From Alistipes excrementigallinarum (lineage in GTDB: Bacteria > Bacteroidota > Bacteroidia > Bacteroidales > Rikenellaceae): DNA of 64,000 nucleotides. The notes below the pieces were generated by a model. The model was not told where the DNA came from. It saw only the letters and a program-made list of their open reading frames with translations, and ran no database searches. Of the stretch, positions 50,990-59,279 are shown piece after piece. Within the stretch, counting starts at the first letter, position 1; the number at the start of each line of letters is the position of its first letter. The stretch is taken from positions 1 through 64,000 of the forward strand of contig DXIP01000008.1 in NCBI GenBank assembly GCA_019112825.1, in the 5' to 3' direction. Both the position numbers and the translations under genes were made by a program.

Positions 50990-51514
50990 ATGAATGCAAT
51001 AGACCTGGTGGTATGCCTGCTGCTGCTTCTGGCCCTCTGGCACGGCTGGAAGCAGGGCTTCATCGTGCAGGTATGCTCGCTGGCCGGCATCCTGGCCGGC
51101 ATCTGGCTCGCCTCGCGCTACGGTGCGGTGGTGGGCGGCTGGCTCCGCCTCGACGAGCAGTTCGCCGCCGCGGGGGGCTTCATCGCCCTCTTCGTGGTGG
51201 TCCTCATCGTGGTGGCCATCCTGGCACGGCTGCTGCGCCGCCTCTTCCGCTTTGCCGGACTGGGGGCGGCCGACGTGCTGCTGGGGGTGGTGGTCTCGCT
51301 GGCCAAGTGCCTGCTGGCGCTGGGCGTTCTCTTCGCCGCCTTCGACCGCCTCAACGGGCAGTACGACCTGGTCGAGGAGCGCACCCTCGAGCAATCCATC
51401 AGTTACCAACCCGTCATGCACCTCAGCGAATCGCTCCTCCCCTTCGTGGAGCGGGCCTTCGGCGAGGGCGCGACCCCAAGCGACGCCGACCATGGAGACG
51501 ATGCAACCCACTGA
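50990..51514 (+). CDS. CvpA family inner-membrane protein
   Basis: 174 aa with four hydrophobic segments (LVVCLLLLLALWHGW at the start, then VCSLAGILAGIWLASRYGAV, FIALFVVVLIVVAILARLLR and VLLGVVVSLAKCLLALGVLF). The start MNAIDLVVCLLLLLALWHGW KQGF is typical of CvpA, first linked to colicin V production and now to membrane and envelope stress tolerance in other bacteria. It is the first gene of a compact operon, and the rsgA start overlaps its last 23 bases. The C-terminal ~40 residues are polar and variable. Confidence 0.9.
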   Translation: MNAIDLVVCLLLLLALWHGWKQGFIVQVCSLAGILAGIWLASRYGAVVGGWLRLDEQFAAAGGFIALFVVVLIVVAILARLLRRLFRFAGLGAADVLLGVVVSLAKCLLALGVLFAAFDRLNGQYDLVEERTLEQSISYQPVMHLSESLLPFVERAFGEGATPSDADHGDDATH

Positions 51515-52424
51515 GGCCTCGGGCCTTGTCGTGCGTGCCACGGGCAGCTGGTACGAGGTGGCGAGCGGCGGCCGCACGCTCCGCTGCCGCATCCGCGGAC
51601 GGCTGCGCCTGAAGGGTATCCGCTCGACCAACCCCGTGGTGGTGGGCGACGTGGTGCGCTTCGAGGAGGGCGAGGAGGGCGAAGGGAGCATCTTCGCCGT
51701 CGAACCCCGCCGCAACTACATCATCCGCCGCGCCTCGAACCTCTCGAAGGAGTCGCACATCATCGCGGCGAACGTCGACCAGGCGCTGCTGCTGGTGACG
51801 CTCTCGGAGCCGGTGACGGCCCCCGAGTTCGTCGACCGCTTCCTGGTGACGTGCGAGGCCTACAAGGTGCCCGTCACGCTGGTGCTGGCCAAACGCGACC
51901 TGCAGTCGGACGAGGCGGTGGCGGCCTTCCGCGCCGTCTACGAGGCGGCGGGCTACCCCGTGCTGGAGGTTGCGGCGCTCGAAGGGCGGGGCGTGGAGGA
52001 GGTCCGCGCGCTGCTGGCCGGCCGCACGACCCTCTTTTCGGGCAACTCGGGGGTGGGCAAGTCGACCCTCGTGCAGGCCATCGACCCCTCGCTCGACATC
52101 CGCACGGGCGAAATCTCCGAGAGCCACCACAAGGGGCGCCATACGACCACCTTCTCGACGATGTATCCGCTCGGCGACGGGGGCTGGCTCATCGACACGC
52201 CGGGCATCAAGGGCTTCGGCCTCATCGACATCGACGACGCCGAGCTGTGGCACTACTTCCCCGAGATGATGCGCCTGGCGCCCGGCTGCCGATTCTACAA
52301 CTGCACCCACACCCACGAACCGGGATGCGCCGTCGTGGCGGCCGTCGAGCGGGGCGAGGTGGCGTGGTCGCGATACGAAAGTTACCTGAAAATCCTCGAC
52401 GAAGATGACAAGTACCGCAAATAG
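51492..52424 (+). CDS. rsgA: Ribosome small-subunit-dependent GTPase A
   Basis: 310 aa. N-terminal OB-fold (LVVRATGSWYEVASGGRTLR, VVVGDVVRF). The circularly permuted GTPase domain has the order G4 LVLAKRDL, G1 LFSGNSGVGKSTLVQAI, G2 HHKGRHTTTF and G3 WLIDTPGIKGFGL. The C-terminal zinc finger is CRFYNCTHTHEPGCAV. It checks late 30S subunit maturation and is released by GTP hydrolysis. ATG 51492 was chosen (ATG 51501 possible). It overlaps cvpA by 23 bp and trmH by 20 bp, so translation is probably coupled. Confidence 0.96.
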   Translation: METMQPTEASGLVVRATGSWYEVASGGRTLRCRIRGRLRLKGIRSTNPVVVGDVVRFEEGEEGEGSIFAVEPRRNYIIRRASNLSKESHIIAANVDQALLLVTLSEPVTAPEFVDRFLVTCEAYKVPVTLVLAKRDLQSDEAVAAFRAVYEAAGYPVLEVAALEGRGVEEVRALLAGRTTLFSGNSGVGKSTLVQAIDPSLDIRTGEISESHHKGRHTTTFSTMYPLGDGGWLIDTPGIKGFGLIDIDDAELWHYFPEMMRLAPGCRFYNCTHTHEPGCAVVAAVERGEVAWSRYESYLKILDEDDKYRK

Positions 52425-53091
52425 GGACGTGGCGTGGTACCGCGAGCGGATAGCCCTCCTCTCCGGCTTCATGCTCCCCGCACGCTACGACGTGCTGCGG
52501 CGGACGGTCGCCATGCGTACGCGCTACATGACCATCCTGGCCGAGAATACCTTCCATCCGCAGAATGCCGCGGCGCTCATCCGCCACTGCGAGGCCTTCG
52601 GCCTGCAGCAGATGCACACGGTCGAGACCTTCTGCCGCTTCAACCCCAGCGCCGCCATCGTGCGGGGCACCGACCGCTGGGTCGACATCCGCCGCCACGG
52701 GTCGACGGCCGAGGCGCTTGCGGCGCTGCGTGCCGAGGGGTACCGCATCGTGGCGACGACGCCCCACCGCGAGGATACGACCCCCGAGTCGTTCGACGTC
52801 GGACGCGGGCGCTTCGCGCTGGTCTTCGGCACGGAGCATGCCGGCATCTCGGAGGAGGTGCTCGCGTCGGCCGACGAGTTCCTGCGCATCCCCATGTGCG
52901 GCATGGTCGAGAGCCTCAACGTCTCGGCCTCGGCCGCCATCCTTATCTACATGCTCTCGGAGCGGATGCGCCGCCAGGTCGAGGGGTGGAACATGACCGC
53001 CGCGGAGCAGGCTGCGACGCTCTACGGCTGGATGTGCCGCAGCGTCAAGGACTCGGAGGAGATACTCAAACGAACATTCGGAGAAGAATAA
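52405..53091 (+). CDS. trmH: tRNA (guanosine-2'-O-)-methyltransferase, TrmH/SpoU type
   Basis: 228 aa. SPOUT trefoil-knot enzyme: motif 1 in ENTFHPQNAAALIRHCEAFG (Asn and Arg for catalysis and RNA binding), motif 2 in FALVFGTEHAGISEEVL and motif 3 in IPMCGMVESLNVSASAAILI, which form the SAM pocket. The helical N-terminal and C-terminal extensions match TrmH proteins that methylate G18 of tRNA. It starts 20 bp inside rsgA and ends 4 nt before the aminotransferase gene. The exact target base is inferred from family and length. Confidence 0.93.
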   Translation: MTSTANRDVAWYRERIALLSGFMLPARYDVLRRTVAMRTRYMTILAENTFHPQNAAALIRHCEAFGLQQMHTVETFCRFNPSAAIVRGTDRWVDIRRHGSTAEALAALRAEGYRIVATTPHREDTTPESFDVGRGRFALVFGTEHAGISEEVLASADEFLRIPMCGMVESLNVSASAAILIYMLSERMRRQVEGWNMTAAEQAATLYGWMCRSVKDSEEILKRTFGEE

Positions 53092-53095
53092 CACC

Positions 53096-54295
53096 ATGAA
53101 TACGATTCTGCGCAAACAGTTTCTGGCCCACGTGGGCCAGACTTCGCCTTCGCCCATGCTGGTGGAGGTCGAACGGGCCGAGGGGAGTTTCTTCTACACG
53201 CCCGAGGGACGCCGCTACTACGACCTGGTGGCGGGCGTCTCGGTGAGCAGCGTCGGCCATGCCAACCGCGAGGTGGTGCGCGCCGTCCAGGAGCAGGCGG
53301 CCCGCTACATGCATGTGATGGTCTACGGCGAGCTGGTCGAGGCGCCGCAGGTACGCTACGCCGCGCGCATCGCCTCGCTGCTGCCCGGGGGACTCGAGAG
53401 CGTCTACTTCGTCAACTCGGGCGCGGAGGCGGTCGAGGGGGCCCTCAAGCTGGCCAAGCGCTTCACGGGCCGCACCGAGCTCATCTCGATGCGGCGCGCC
53501 TACCACGGCTCGACCCACGGCTCGATGAGCATGATGGGTGCCCCCGAGGGGGAGGAGTGGAAGGGTGCCTTCCGCCCGCTGCTGCCCGACGTGCAGGCCA
53601 TCGAGTTCAACGACCCGGCGCAGCTCGAGCGCATCACGCGCCGCACGGCCTGCGTGCTGGTCGAGCCCGTGCAGGGCGAGGCCGGCGTGCGGGTGCCCCG
53701 GCCGGGCTACCTTGAGGCGCTGCGCCGCCGCTGCGACGAGGTGGGGGCGCTGCTCGTTTTCGACGAAATCCAGACGGGGCTGGGCCGCACGGGCGAGCTC
53801 TTCGCCATGCAGAAGTACGGCGTGGTGCCCGACATCGTCTGCCTGGCCAAAGCTTTCGGCGGGGGCATGCCGCTGGGGGCCTTCATCGCGCGCCACGAAA
53901 TCATGGACACGCTGCAGTCGAACCCCACGCTGGGCCACATCACCACCTTCGGCGGCCATCCGGTCTGCTGTGCGGCGGGCCTTGCGGCGCTGGAGTATCT
54001 GCTCGACCATCACGTCGTCGAGCAGGTCGAGGCGAAGGGGGCTCTCTACGAGGAGCTGCTGCAGGGCCATCCGGCCGTGCGCGAAATCCGCCGCAGCGGC
54101 CTGCTGCTGGCCGTCGAGCTGGGCTCCTCGGAGCGGTTGTACCGCATCATGGAGCTCTTCAAGCAGGCGGGCATCATGAGCGACTGGTTCCTCTTCTGCG
54201 ATACGGCCTTCCGCATCTCGCCGCCGCTGACCATCTCCGAAGAGGAGGTGCGCGACAGCGCGCGCATCATCCTCGAGTGCCTTGACCGGCTCTGA
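53096..54295 (+). CDS. Class III PLP-dependent aminotransferase
   Basis: 399 aa. PLP pocket: VYFVNSGAEAVEGALKLAKR for phosphate binding, MRRAYHGSTHGSMSMMG, LLVFDEIQTGLGRTGELFAM with the Asp that holds the pyridine nitrogen, and CLAKAFGGGMPLGAFIA with the Schiff-base Lys. The family includes acetylornithine, 4-aminobutyrate and ornithine aminotransferases. Length fits acetylornithine-type enzymes, but the neighbours (cvpA, rsgA, trmH) give no arginine pathway, so the substrate is open. Bacteroidetes often have such an aspartate aminotransferase-family gene apart from arg clusters. The last gene of the operon. Confidence 0.92.
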   Translation: MNTILRKQFLAHVGQTSPSPMLVEVERAEGSFFYTPEGRRYYDLVAGVSVSSVGHANREVVRAVQEQAARYMHVMVYGELVEAPQVRYAARIASLLPGGLESVYFVNSGAEAVEGALKLAKRFTGRTELISMRRAYHGSTHGSMSMMGAPEGEEWKGAFRPLLPDVQAIEFNDPAQLERITRRTACVLVEPVQGEAGVRVPRPGYLEALRRRCDEVGALLVFDEIQTGLGRTGELFAMQKYGVVPDIVCLAKAFGGGMPLGAFIARHEIMDTLQSNPTLGHITTFGGHPVCCAAGLAALEYLLDHHVVEQVEAKGALYEELLQGHPAVREIRRSGLLLAVELGSSERLYRIMELFKQAGIMSDWFLFCDTAFRISPPLTISEEEVRDSARIILECLDRL

Positions 54296-54349
54296 CCGCC
54301 GGGCCCGCAAGAGCGACGGCCGGCTCCGGACGGTAGACCGGCATGGACG

Positions 54350-54437
54350 ACGATGGGCTCTGAGTGCCGGGCCCGCGTGGGCGATAATGGGCTCTGAGCG
54401 CCGGGCGGGCTTGAGCAACGATGGGCTCTGAGCGCCG
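54350..54437. repeat. 34-bp tandem repeat, about 2.6 copies
   Basis: Units begin ACGATGGGCTCTGAGTGCCG at 54350, 54384 and 54418, each followed by a variable CCGCGTGGGC-like half. Confidence 0.85.
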
Positions 54438-54458
54438 ACCGGCCTCGTATTACCACCC

Positions 54459-54521
54459 ACCGGCCCTGCATCACCGCCGACCGGCCCTGCATCACCGCCG
54501 ACCAGCCCTGCATCTCCGCGG
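54459..54521. repeat. 21-bp tandem repeat, three copies
   Basis: Two exact copies of a 21-bp unit (ACCGGCCCTGCATCACCGCC plus G) at 54459 and 54480, and a third with four changes at 54501. Confidence 0.9.
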
Positions 54522-54534
54522 ACCGAAGAGAGCA

Positions 54535-54571
54535 AAAGCCGCATCCCCAGCAACGCAGGGGATGCGGCTTT
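54535..54571. terminator. Bidirectional terminator between the aminotransferase and glpF genes
   Basis: A 14-bp perfect stem (AAAGCCGCATCCCC / GGGGATGCGGCTTT) with a 9-nt loop. A-run on the left, T-run on the right. Confidence 0.88.
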
Positions 54572-54597
54572 CTTATGTGTGCGGATGGCCGGCCGGC

Positions 54598-55341
54598 TCA
54601 GCCGCAGATGTAGACGCAGTTGTAGAGCAGCGCGGCGGCGAGTGCTCCCAGCAGCGGCCCCAGCACGGGGACCCAGCTGTAGCTCCAGCCGCTCGGCCCC
54701 TTGCCGCGAATCGGCAGCAGGGCGTGGGCCAGACGCGGCGGCAGGTCGCGCGCCGGATTGATGGCGTAGCCCGTCGTGCCTCCGAGCGACATGCCGATGG
54801 CCATGATGAGCATCGTTACGGGCAGCGCCCCGAGGCTTCCCATGCCGATTTCGGGGGTGTTGGCCTCGTTGCCGATGGCCAGGATGACGAAGACCAGCAG
54901 GAAGGTGCCGACAAACTCGCAGAAGAGGTTGCGCGGCGGATTCGCGATGGCGGGCATCGTGCAGAAGACGCCGAGCTTCGTCGCAGGGTCGTCCGTGGCG
55001 TCGAAGTGGTCCTTGTAGAAGGCGTAGACGAGCACCGCGCCGCAGAAGCCGCCCAGGAGCTGCGCCACGACGTAGCCCGTCACGTGGCCCCACGGGAAGA
55101 GCCCCGCCACGGCCATGCCGACCGTCACGGCGGGGTTGAGGTGGGCCCCCGAGTAGGGGCCGGCAATCAGCACGCCGCACATCACGGCCAGGCCCCAGGC
55201 CAGAGTGACGACCACCCAGCCGCCGCCCTGGCCTTTCGAGCGGTTCAGCCCGGTTGAGGCGACTACGCCGTCGCCCAGCAGCACCAGCACCAGCGTGCCG
55301 ATGAATTCGAAGATGCATTGGGTCAGAAAGTCGGGTGTCAT
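54598..55341 (-). CDS. glpF: Glycerol uptake facilitator (MIP family aquaglyceroporin)
   Basis: 247 aa with six membrane helices and two half-helices. The first NPA is in YSGAHLNPAVTVGMAVAG, and the second is GYAINPARDLPPRLAHALLP. The Asp directly after NPAR is characteristic of glycerol facilitators rather than water-only aquaporins. It lets glycerol diffuse through the inner membrane. It starts 3 nt after the glpK stop codon on the same strand, so the two form a glycerol uptake and trapping operon. The C-terminus ends LLYNCVYICG just before a terminator. Confidence 0.95.
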   Translation of the reverse strand: MTPDFLTQCIFEFIGTLVLVLLGDGVVASTGLNRSKGQGGGWVVVTLAWGLAVMCGVLIAGPYSGAHLNPAVTVGMAVAGLFPWGHVTGYVVAQLLGGFCGAVLVYAFYKDHFDATDDPATKLGVFCTMPAIANPPRNLFCEFVGTFLLVFVILAIGNEANTPEIGMGSLGALPVTMLIMAIGMSLGGTTGYAINPARDLPPRLAHALLPIRGKGPSGWSYSWVPVLGPLLGALAAALLYNCVYICG

Positions 55342-55344
55342 GGC

Positions 55345-56850
55345 TTAATGTCGTTTGGGGGGGTCGTAATCGTGCAGCACGCGCCCCACGGCGTCGTGCC
55401 ACCCTTCGAGAGCGCGGCCGACGGGCTCGCGCTCGGTGGTGGGGACGAACACCCGTTCGGCCTCCCACTGGCTGCGGATTTCGTCGAGGTCCTGCCAGTA
55501 GCCGACGGCCAGACCGGCCAGATAGGCCGCGCCGAGGGCCGTGGTCTCGGTCACGCGGGGGCGGATGACCCGCTCGCCGAGCAGGTCGGCCTGGAACTGC
55601 ATGAGGAGGTTGTTGCGGGCGGCGCCGCCGTCGACCTTCAGCTCGCGCAGCGTGATGCCGGCGTCGCGCTGCATGGCGTCGACGATGTCGTAGGTCTGGT
55701 AGGCGATGCCCTCAAGCGCCGCGCGGGCGATGTGGGCCGCCGTCGTGCCGCGGCTGATGCCGCTCACCGCGCCCCGGGCGTACTGGTCCCAGTAGGGGGC
55801 CGCCAGACCCGTCAGCGCCGGCACGAAGTAGACGCCTCCCGAGTCGGGCACCGATGCGGCGAGCTCCTCTACTTCGGACGAGGAGCGGATGATGCCCAGC
55901 CCGTCGCGCAACCACTGCACCACCGAGCCGCCCACGAAGATGCTCCCCTCGAGGGCGTAGGTGACGCGCTCGCCGATTTTCCAGGCGATGGTCGTCAGCA
56001 GGTTGTTGGCCGAGACGATGGGCTTTTCGCCGCTGTTCATCAGGAGGAAGCAGCCCGTGCCGTAGGTGTTCTTGACCGAGCCGGGCTCGACGCAGAGCTG
56101 GCCGAAGAGGGCCGCCTGCTGGTCGCCCGCGATGCCGGCGATGGGGACCTTGTGGGCGAAGATGGTGGTCTTCGTGGCGCCGTATACCTCGCTCGACGAG
56201 CGGACGGAGGGCATCATCGAGCGCGGAATGTCGAAGAGCGCCAGCAGCTCGTCGTCCCAGTCGAGCGTGTGGATGTTGAAGAGCATCGTGCGTGAGGCGT
56301 TGCTCACGTCGGTGACGTGCAGCTCGCCGCGCGTCAGACGCCAGATGAGCCACGTGTCGACCGTGCCGAACATCAGCTTGCCCTTCTCGGCGCGGGCGCG
56401 GGCCCCCGGCACGTTGTCGAGAATCCACTTGATTTTCGTGGCGCTGAAGTAGGCGTCGACAATCAGGCCGGTCCGCTCGCGGATGAACTCGGTGCGCCCC
56501 TCGGCCTTCAGTTGGTCGCAGTACTCCGAGGTGCGTCGGTCCTGCCAGACGATGGCGTTGTAGACGGGCTCCTCGCTCTCGGAGTCCCAGACGATGGTCG
56601 TCTCGCGCTGGTTGGTGATGCCGATGCCGGCGATGTTGAGTCCGTTGATGCCGATGGCGGCGATGGCTTCGGCGATGACCGAGGCCTGCGACGACCAGAT
56701 TTCATGGGGATTGTGTTCGACCCATCCCGGTTTGGGGAAGTACTGGGGGAATTCGCGCTGGGCCATCGAGCGGATTTGCCCCTTGCGGTCGAAGACGATG
56801 GCGCGTGAGCTGCTCGTCCCCTGGTCGAGCGACAGAATGTATTGTTCCAT
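55345..56850 (-). CDS. glpK: Glycerol kinase
   Basis: 501 aa, normal for the FGGY family. Start MEQYILSLDQGTSSSRAIVF has the first phosphate motif, QREFPQYFPKPGWVEHNPHE is the GlpK signature near residue 45, and GIAGDQQAALFGQLCVEPGS and VDGGAARNNLLMQFQADLLG are the later ATP-binding pieces. It makes sn-glycerol 3-phosphate in the cytoplasm. ATG 56850 was chosen. The frame is open to 57183, but the extension crosses the promoter region and has no homology. glpF follows after 3 nt. A TATATTTG box lies 80 nt upstream. Confidence 0.96.
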   Translation of the reverse strand: MEQYILSLDQGTSSSRAIVFDRKGQIRSMAQREFPQYFPKPGWVEHNPHEIWSSQASVIAEAIAAIGINGLNIAGIGITNQRETTIVWDSESEEPVYNAIVWQDRRTSEYCDQLKAEGRTEFIRERTGLIVDAYFSATKIKWILDNVPGARARAEKGKLMFGTVDTWLIWRLTRGELHVTDVSNASRTMLFNIHTLDWDDELLALFDIPRSMMPSVRSSSEVYGATKTTIFAHKVPIAGIAGDQQAALFGQLCVEPGSVKNTYGTGCFLLMNSGEKPIVSANNLLTTIAWKIGERVTYALEGSIFVGGSVVQWLRDGLGIIRSSSEVEELAASVPDSGGVYFVPALTGLAAPYWDQYARGAVSGISRGTTAAHIARAALEGIAYQTYDIVDAMQRDAGITLRELKVDGGAARNNLLMQFQADLLGERVIRPRVTETTALGAAYLAGLAVGYWQDLDEIRSQWEAERVFVPTTEREPVGRALEGWHDAVGRVLHDYDPPKRH

Positions 56851-57155
56851 AAGGCGTAGGTTGTGGTTTGTCGGTTGTCGGTCTTCCCTCCGGCGGCGTT
56901 GCGTGCGGGGCGTCGCCGGAGGATGCCCTACAAATATAGTGAAAATTCGGCAATTCGAAACGAAAGTCTTCAACTTTTTATTCGAAACAATATCCGAGGC
57001 GTTTCGAAATGAAAACGAAATACCCCGCAACCGTTGGCTGCGGGGCAATTTTCGGGCCGGAGGGCGCTCCGGCAGAGCCTCGGAGGAGAACCTTTGGCAG
57101 GCGCTCCGGCGGGGTGTGTGGCAGGGCCCTCGGCAGAGTCGGTCGGGGCAGGGGG
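56851..57155. other. Gap between the glycerol operon and the DUF1349 gene
   Basis: Holds the glpK promoter box at 56931-56938 and a hairpin at 57023-57045 (CCCCGCA / TGCGGGG) that on the minus strand is followed by a T-rich stretch and may end the DUF1349 transcript. The rest is unremarkable. Confidence 0.55.
56931..56938 (-). promoter_or_regulatory. -7 element of the glpK-glpF operon
   Basis: TATATTTG on the minus strand; the -33 side is weak (GTTTCG at about 19 nt). Confidence 0.55.
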
Positions 57156-57809
57156 CTACTCGGCGGCGTTGCGCTTGAGCCACTCCGTGCGGCGCAGGTC
57201 GGGCAGGTGGGTTACCTTGAACTGCTCGAAGCGGACGCGGAAGCCCTCGCCGTCGGGACTGGCGGCCATCGGGCCCACCATCACCGGCGTGTTGTCCTGC
57301 AGCGGGGCGTTGCGCATGAGCGTGTAGGTGCGGTCGTCGAACGAGTAGAAGATTTCGACGGCGTCGAGCCGGCGCACGGCCTTGAGCCAGATGAAGGGGA
57401 CGGGGCGCTCGAGCTCGATGACGCTCCAGTCGCTGGTCGTGTGGGTCACCACGGCGCTGAGGTTGTACTTGCCGTCGACGAACTCGATGCCGGCCTTGAT
57501 GTAGTTCTTGTGGTCGATGCGCAGCATGAGCCCCGCCTGGTCGAAGCGTGCGACGTAGTCGCCCGAGATTTTGATTTTGGCCTCGAACTCGCCGCCGTAG
57601 GTCGCATAGTAGAAGGGGGCGTCGTCGACCGTGAAGCCGTAGTGCGAAATGCGCCAGTAGTCGGTGTGCGGCGTGACGCGGAAGGTGAGGACGTCACCAT
57701 TGATGGACCACTCCTCGGGTTCGTTGAACCACTGCATCTTCTCCAGCGTCTGGGAGGCTGCCGCCTGGGCCGCAAGCAGGGCCAGCAGCATGAACAAGCA
57801 CTTTTTCAT
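57156..57809 (-). CDS. DUF1349 family exported protein
   Basis: 217 aa. Signal peptide (LFMLLALLAAQAAASQ), then a concanavalin-like jelly roll matching DUF1349: MQWFNEPEEWSINGDVLTFR, TPHTDYWRISHYGFTVDDAP, FDQAGLMLRIDHKNYIKAGI and MVGPMAASPDGEGFRVRFEQ. Proteins of this family are regulated with carbohydrate or stress genes in several bacteria, but no activity is settled. It is presumably periplasmic or secreted. Its promoter shares a palindrome with the LuxR-type regulator gene on the other strand, which suggests that the regulator controls it. Confidence 0.9.
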   Translation of the reverse strand: MKKCLFMLLALLAAQAAASQTLEKMQWFNEPEEWSINGDVLTFRVTPHTDYWRISHYGFTVDDAPFYYATYGGEFEAKIKISGDYVARFDQAGLMLRIDHKNYIKAGIEFVDGKYNLSAVVTHTTSDWSVIELERPVPFIWLKAVRRLDAVEIFYSFDDRTYTLMRNAPLQDNTPVMVGPMAASPDGEGFRVRFEQFKVTHLPDLRRTEWLKRNAAE

Positions 57810-57837
57810 CTCTTTTCTCTTTTTGCGTTAGTTTCGT

Positions 57838-57853
57838 TACCTTTGCAAAGGTA
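57838..57853. promoter_or_regulatory. Palindrome carrying back-to-back -7 elements
   Basis: TACCTTTGCAAAGGTA is a perfect 16-bp palindrome. Each half is a TAnnTTTG element, one per strand. For the minus strand a TTG lies 20 nt upstream (57876-57874). For the plus strand a TTTC lies 20 nt upstream (57814-57817). It would drive the DUF1349 gene and the LuxR-type gene in opposite directions. Confidence 0.6.
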
Positions 57854-57909
57854 GTGCTCTCGGCAGGAAGGGGCAATACTGAGGATTAACCATTTTTTGC
57901 CGTCGGGTT

Positions 57910-58662
57910 ATGGAACGGGAAGCCGAACGCCAGTTGAACGAAGAGCTGCTGCGCCAGTCCTTTTACGGGACCGGCGAGGAGTGCGCGGCCGAGGAGCACC
58001 GCCGCACGGCGCTCTGCTATGCGCGGACCGAAGGTGCGGTCGCCGTGCTGAGTGACCTGCGCGAACAGAGGAGCCTGGTCTGCTGCGGCGGCTTTGCCGA
58101 GCGGCTGGGGCTGGGGCTCAGCGGCGGGTCGTACGTCGTGGGCTCCATCTGGGAGGAGGAGGTGCTGCGGCGGATTCACCCCGAGGACCTGCAGCGCAAA
58201 TACCTGCTCGAGCTCCGCTTCCTGCGCTGGATGAGGCAGCACCCCGCCCGGTGCGACTGCTACCTCTGCGAGCCGCTGCGCATGAGCGATGCCGCGGGCG
58301 CGAGCCTCGATGCGCTGCACCGCATGTTCTACCTGGCGGGCGACGCCGGCGAGGGCATCCGCTGGGCGCTCTGCCTCTACGGCCCCCGGAGCCTCGAGAC
58401 GGCCGACGCGGTCATCGTTGACCCGCTGGCGGGGAGCGCCCTGCCGTTCGATACCCCCTCGGGCGAGACGCTCCTCTCGGAGCGCGAACGCGAGGTGCTG
58501 GGGTGGATTGAGCAGGGGCTCACGAGCAAGCAGGTGGCCGAACATCTTGCCATCAGCGTCCATACGGTGAGCCGCCACCGGCAGAACATCCTCGGCAAGC
58601 TGCGCGTGGGCAACGTCGTCGAGGCGTGCCGCATCGCCCGCAACCTGAAGCTGCTGCCCTGA
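57910..58662 (+). CDS. LuxR-family transcriptional regulator
   Basis: 250 aa. The C-terminal ~65 residues are a GerE/LuxR HTH: LLSEREREVLGWIEQGLTSK, VAEHLAISVHTVSRHRQNIL, GKLRVGNVVEACRIA. The N-terminal ~170 residues resemble a PAS-like sensor as found in Bacteroidetes LuxR proteins (LCYARTEGAVAVLSDLREQR, LRRIHPEDLQRKYLLELRFL). No receiver Asp or autoinducer-binding motif is seen. Divergent from the DUF1349 gene, with shared promoter palindrome. Ligand unknown. Confidence 0.9.
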   Translation: MEREAERQLNEELLRQSFYGTGEECAAEEHRRTALCYARTEGAVAVLSDLREQRSLVCCGGFAERLGLGLSGGSYVVGSIWEEEVLRRIHPEDLQRKYLLELRFLRWMRQHPARCDCYLCEPLRMSDAAGASLDALHRMFYLAGDAGEGIRWALCLYGPRSLETADAVIVDPLAGSALPFDTPSGETLLSEREREVLGWIEQGLTSKQVAEHLAISVHTVSRHRQNILGKLRVGNVVEACRIARNLKLLP

Positions 58663-59063
58663 GGCGGCAGCCCGCTGCGCCCCTCATATTTTATTTTTAT
58701 ATTGTCGCTCGTCCGGGCCGCACTATCTCCATTCACACCCTCCCTGTCTCCATTTTCGCCTCCTGTCTCCGCCCCTGTTTCGCCCCGCGCCGCGCCCCTT
58801 CCTTCTCCCCGCTGACTCTCCGCCTCCTTCCCTGTCCCTCCGTTCGCCTCTCTCCGCGCCCGCCTCCCCGCGCCTCGCCCCTTCCCGTGCTGCGCCTTTC
58901 TCCGCGCCCTCTCCGCGCCCGCCTGCCTGCGCGTCCCTCCCGGCCTCTCCTTTCCCGTCTCCCCGCTGGCTCTCCGGTTTTTCTTCCCCCCCCCTGGAAA
59001 ACCGCCCTGCGGTGCACTGCAGGGGCGGTGTTTACAATTTGTTGATTAAAAACGCGGCGCCCC
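58663..59063. other. Pyrimidine-rich degenerate tract after the LuxR gene
   Basis: 58690-58990 is almost only C and T on the plus strand, with units such as CTCTCCGCGCCCGCCTCCCC and TGTCTCCATTTTCGCC. In reverse complement it resembles the purine tract at 31690-32060. A hairpin at about 59000-59030 (ACCGCCC / GGGCGGT) may be a terminator. No gene. Confidence 0.65.
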
Positions 59064-59095
59064 GTTGGACGAACCGGCGGCATGCCCTATCTTTG
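59064..59095 (+). promoter_or_regulatory. Promoter of the nrdDG operon
   Basis: GTTG (59064-59067), 20 nt, TATCTTTG (59088-59095). It lies directly before the cobalamin riboswitch and implies a leader of about 360 nt. Confidence 0.7.
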
Positions 59096-59106
59096 TCTTC
59101 GTACAA

Positions 59107-59279
59107 GGTTTCCCCGCCGGCCTCCGCCGATGCGGGATGAAAAGGGAACTCCTGTGTGATTCAGGGACTATGCCCGTAGCTGTAAGCTCCGCATCCGTCC
59201 GCACACTCTTGGCCACTGCCCCTCGGAGGGCGGGAAGGCGTGCGGCGGGGAGCAAGTCAGAAGACCTGCCTTGGGGAAC
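59107..59279 (+). promoter_or_regulatory. Cobalamin (B12) riboswitch
   Basis: The conserved core is present in order: GGGAA (59144-59148), GCCCGTAGCTGTAA (59172-59185), GCCACTG (59212-59218), GGGAAGGC (59232-59239) and AGTCAGAAGACCTGCC (59255-59270). A closing P1 stem pairs TTTCCCC near 59109 with GGGGAA near 59273. It senses adenosylcobalamin or a related cobalamin and would turn down the downstream nrdDG operon. A hairpin at 59381-59406 (GTCCG-CTCC / GGAG-CGGAC) and a T7 run near 59340 belong to the possible expression platform. Confidence 0.93.

Larger units (their letters stand above)
54296..54597. other. Convergent gap with two tandem repeats and a terminator
   Basis: No gene. Three copies of a 34-bp unit (54350-54437), three copies of a 21-bp unit (54459-54521), then the terminator at 54535-54571. 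Confidence 0.75.

Noticed and set aside
54459..54521. Short regular repeats that could suggest a CRISPR array
   Set aside because: The copies are directly adjacent with no spacers, and no cas genes are present. They are simple tandem repeats, as are the 16-bp and 19-bp arrays.
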